Below are positions 5,074 to 5,967 of a DNA stretch of 5,967 nucleotides, piece after piece. How positions within the stretch are numbered: position 1 is the stretch's first letter; every line of letters begins with the position of its first letter. This DNA is from an uncultured Campylobacter sp. Lineage in GTDB: Bacteria; Campylobacterota; Campylobacteria; Campylobacterales; Campylobacteraceae. A program made the position numbers and the translations under genes. The stretch is taken from assembly GCF_937997465.1 (NCBI RefSeq), contig NZ_CALKTQ010000076.1:1-5967 (forward strand), written 5' to 3'. The notes below the pieces were generated by a model. The model made no database searches. It saw only the letters and a list, made by a program, of their open reading frames with translations, and was not told the origin of the DNA.

Positions 5074-5901
5074 ATGGCTAAAATTTTAGTGATTATTTTT
5101 TCTTTTTGTTTGTTGTTTGGTGAAAATAACGTAAGCGAATTTGAAAAATCGAGCGATAGCCAAGTAGCGTTTGATGTAAATTTATCTCAAGCTGGCTTGA
5201 AATTTGGCGAAGAGCAAAATTTGACCGGCATCGCCTCAAATTCTCAGGCACCAAGCATAGATTTGTCATTTATTTCGCTTTTTAAGAACGCACATATAGT
5301 CGTAAAGATTGTTATATGCGTTTTGATTTTATTTTCCGTCATTACGTGGACGATTTTTATCGTCAAATTTATCCAGTTTAAGCTGGCATTTTGTAGACTC
5401 AAATCTGACGAAAACACTGTAAAAGACGCGTCTGATTGGCGGGTTTTAAAGTTAAAGAAAAAGAGCTTTGCAACGGATTTTATAAGAGAACTTGAGGATG
5501 AGAGCAAAAAAAGCATCAAATTTGACGCAAATATGAAATTGCGAGTAAAACAAAGGCTTGATCTTAAAAAATCGTCGCTCGCGAACGTGATGAGAGGATG
5601 GGTTGGAGTGCTCGCCAGCATCGGCTCGTGCGCACCTTTTGTCGGGCTTTTTGGGACGGTTTGGGGCATAATGAACAGCTTTGTGGGTATAGCAAACAGC
5701 GACAACGCCAGCCTAAGCGTGGTGGCTCCCGGTATCGCAGAGGCGCTTTTTGCCACAGCTCTTGGGCTCGTAGCCGCGATACCAGCGGTTTTGGTTTATA
5801 ACTATCTGGTGCGGTGTAGCGTTAAATTTAATGCTAGTTTAGGGCTGCTTAGTTCTCAAATTTATTTGATGTTTGATAGACTGGCTGCGGAAAATGAATA
5901 G
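5074..5901 (+). CDS. exbB: ExbB, TonB-system proton-channel subunit (MotA/TolQ/ExbB family)
   Basis: This 275-residue inner-membrane protein works with ExbD to couple the proton gradient to TonB-dependent uptake at the outer membrane. Residues 1-16 look like a signal sequence, followed by about 55 residues of polar periplasmic extension. Transmembrane helix 1 is at about 74-102, then a basic/acidic cytoplasmic loop (103-170). Helix 2 (about 176-206) holds the signature 'GLFGTVWGIMNSFV', and helix 3 (about 218-245) holds 'GIAEALFATALGLVAAIPAV'; Glu223 is the conserved in-membrane acid. The N-terminal extension makes it longer than E. coli ExbB. TolQ is the main alternative, but the ExbD next door (NVTPFIDVML) and ChaN upstream favour ExbB. 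AAAGG at 5063-5067, overlapping the ChaN stop, is its ribosome-binding site. The first half is AT-rich, and the conserved second half is GC-rich. Confidence 0.92.
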   Translation: MAKILVIIFSFCLLFGENNVSEFEKSSDSQVAFDVNLSQAGLKFGEEQNLTGIASNSQAPSIDLSFISLFKNAHIVVKIVICVLILFSVITWTIFIVKFIQFKLAFCRLKSDENTVKDASDWRVLKLKKKSFATDFIRELEDESKKSIKFDANMKLRVKQRLDLKKSSLANVMRGWVGVLASIGSCAPFVGLFGTVWGIMNSFVGIANSDNASLSVVAPGIAEALFATALGLVAAIPAVLVYNYLVRCSVKFNASLGLLSSQIYLMFDRLAAENE

Positions 5902-5967
5902 CGAAGAAGAGCTAAGCGAGATAAACGTAACGCCTTTTATCGACGTTATGCTTGTACTTTTGATTAT
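5894..5967 (+). CDS. exbD: ExbD, TonB-system subunit, N-terminal 24 codons only (runs off window)
   Basis: The ATG at 5894 lies within the end of exbB and overlaps it by 8 bases in another frame, implying translational coupling. GCGGAAA at 5887-5893 is a weak ribosome-binding site. The visible residues contain 'EINVTPFIDVMLVLLI', the ExbD/TolR signature at the cytoplasmic end of its single membrane helix. Asp17 corresponds to the proton-carrying Asp25 of E. coli ExbD. The product forms the proton-driven motor with ExbB. The rest of the gene, and any following tonB, lie beyond the window. TolR shares the motif family, but the neighbourhood favours ExbD. Confidence 0.9.
   Translation, partial: MNSEEELSEINVTPFIDVMLVLLI

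Noticed and set aside
5244..5756. 170-codon open frame on the - strand opposite exbB
   Set aside because: It lies entirely antisense to a well-supported exbB, its product resembles no family I recognise, and it has no obvious ribosome-binding site. It is a shadow of the exbB codon pattern.

Overview
The window looks like a chromosomal segment of a relatively GC-rich Campylobacter, of the concisus/curvus/showae/rectus kind. The evidence is the gene content (a thiS-thiG-thiH cluster, a ChaN-type haem lipoprotein, ExbB/ExbD), AT-leaning Campylobacter-style promoters, and the very frequent word AAATTTGA. The species assignment is inference. All recognised genes lie on the + strand.

Layout. Bases 1-1017 are the 3' part of an RND-superfamily membrane exporter of the COG4258 type, whose 5' part lies outside the window. 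Sixteen bases after its stop is a good -10 box (TATAAT, 1034-1039), which probably starts a thiamin-thiazole cluster. That cluster holds thiS (sulfur carrier), thiG (thiazole synthase), a 224-base non-coding gap, thiH (radical-SAM tyrosine lyase, TTG start) and a ThiE/TenI-superfamily gene. The last gene reads as a TenI-type thiazole tautomerase rather than a true thiamin-phosphate synthase. Together they would make the thiazole phosphate half of thiamin from 1-deoxy-xylulose-5-phosphate, tyrosine-derived dehydroglycine and ThiS-thiocarboxylate, then aromatise it. The ThiS-adenylating enzyme ThiF is not in the window.

After an AT-rich 83-base promoter region (4157-4239) with possible Fur-type half sites comes an iron/haem acquisition module. 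It consists of a ChaN-family lipoprotein, exbB, and the first 24 codons of exbD, which overlaps exbB by 8 bases and runs off the window. This resembles the C. jejuni Cj0177-ctuA-exbB1-exbD1 locus, but without the TonB-dependent receptor between the lipoprotein gene and exbB.

Composition changes sharply at the boundary: GC-rich through the thiamin genes, AT-rich through the ChaN gene and the start of exbB, and GC-rich again in the conserved half of exbB. I see no RNA gene, CRISPR array, insertion sequence or clearly novel system. The most interesting items are the AAATTTGA word, which occurs both between and inside genes and sits in an apparent TenI insertion; the thiG ribosome-binding site made from ThiS's essential glycine codons; and the missing thiF and receptor genes.
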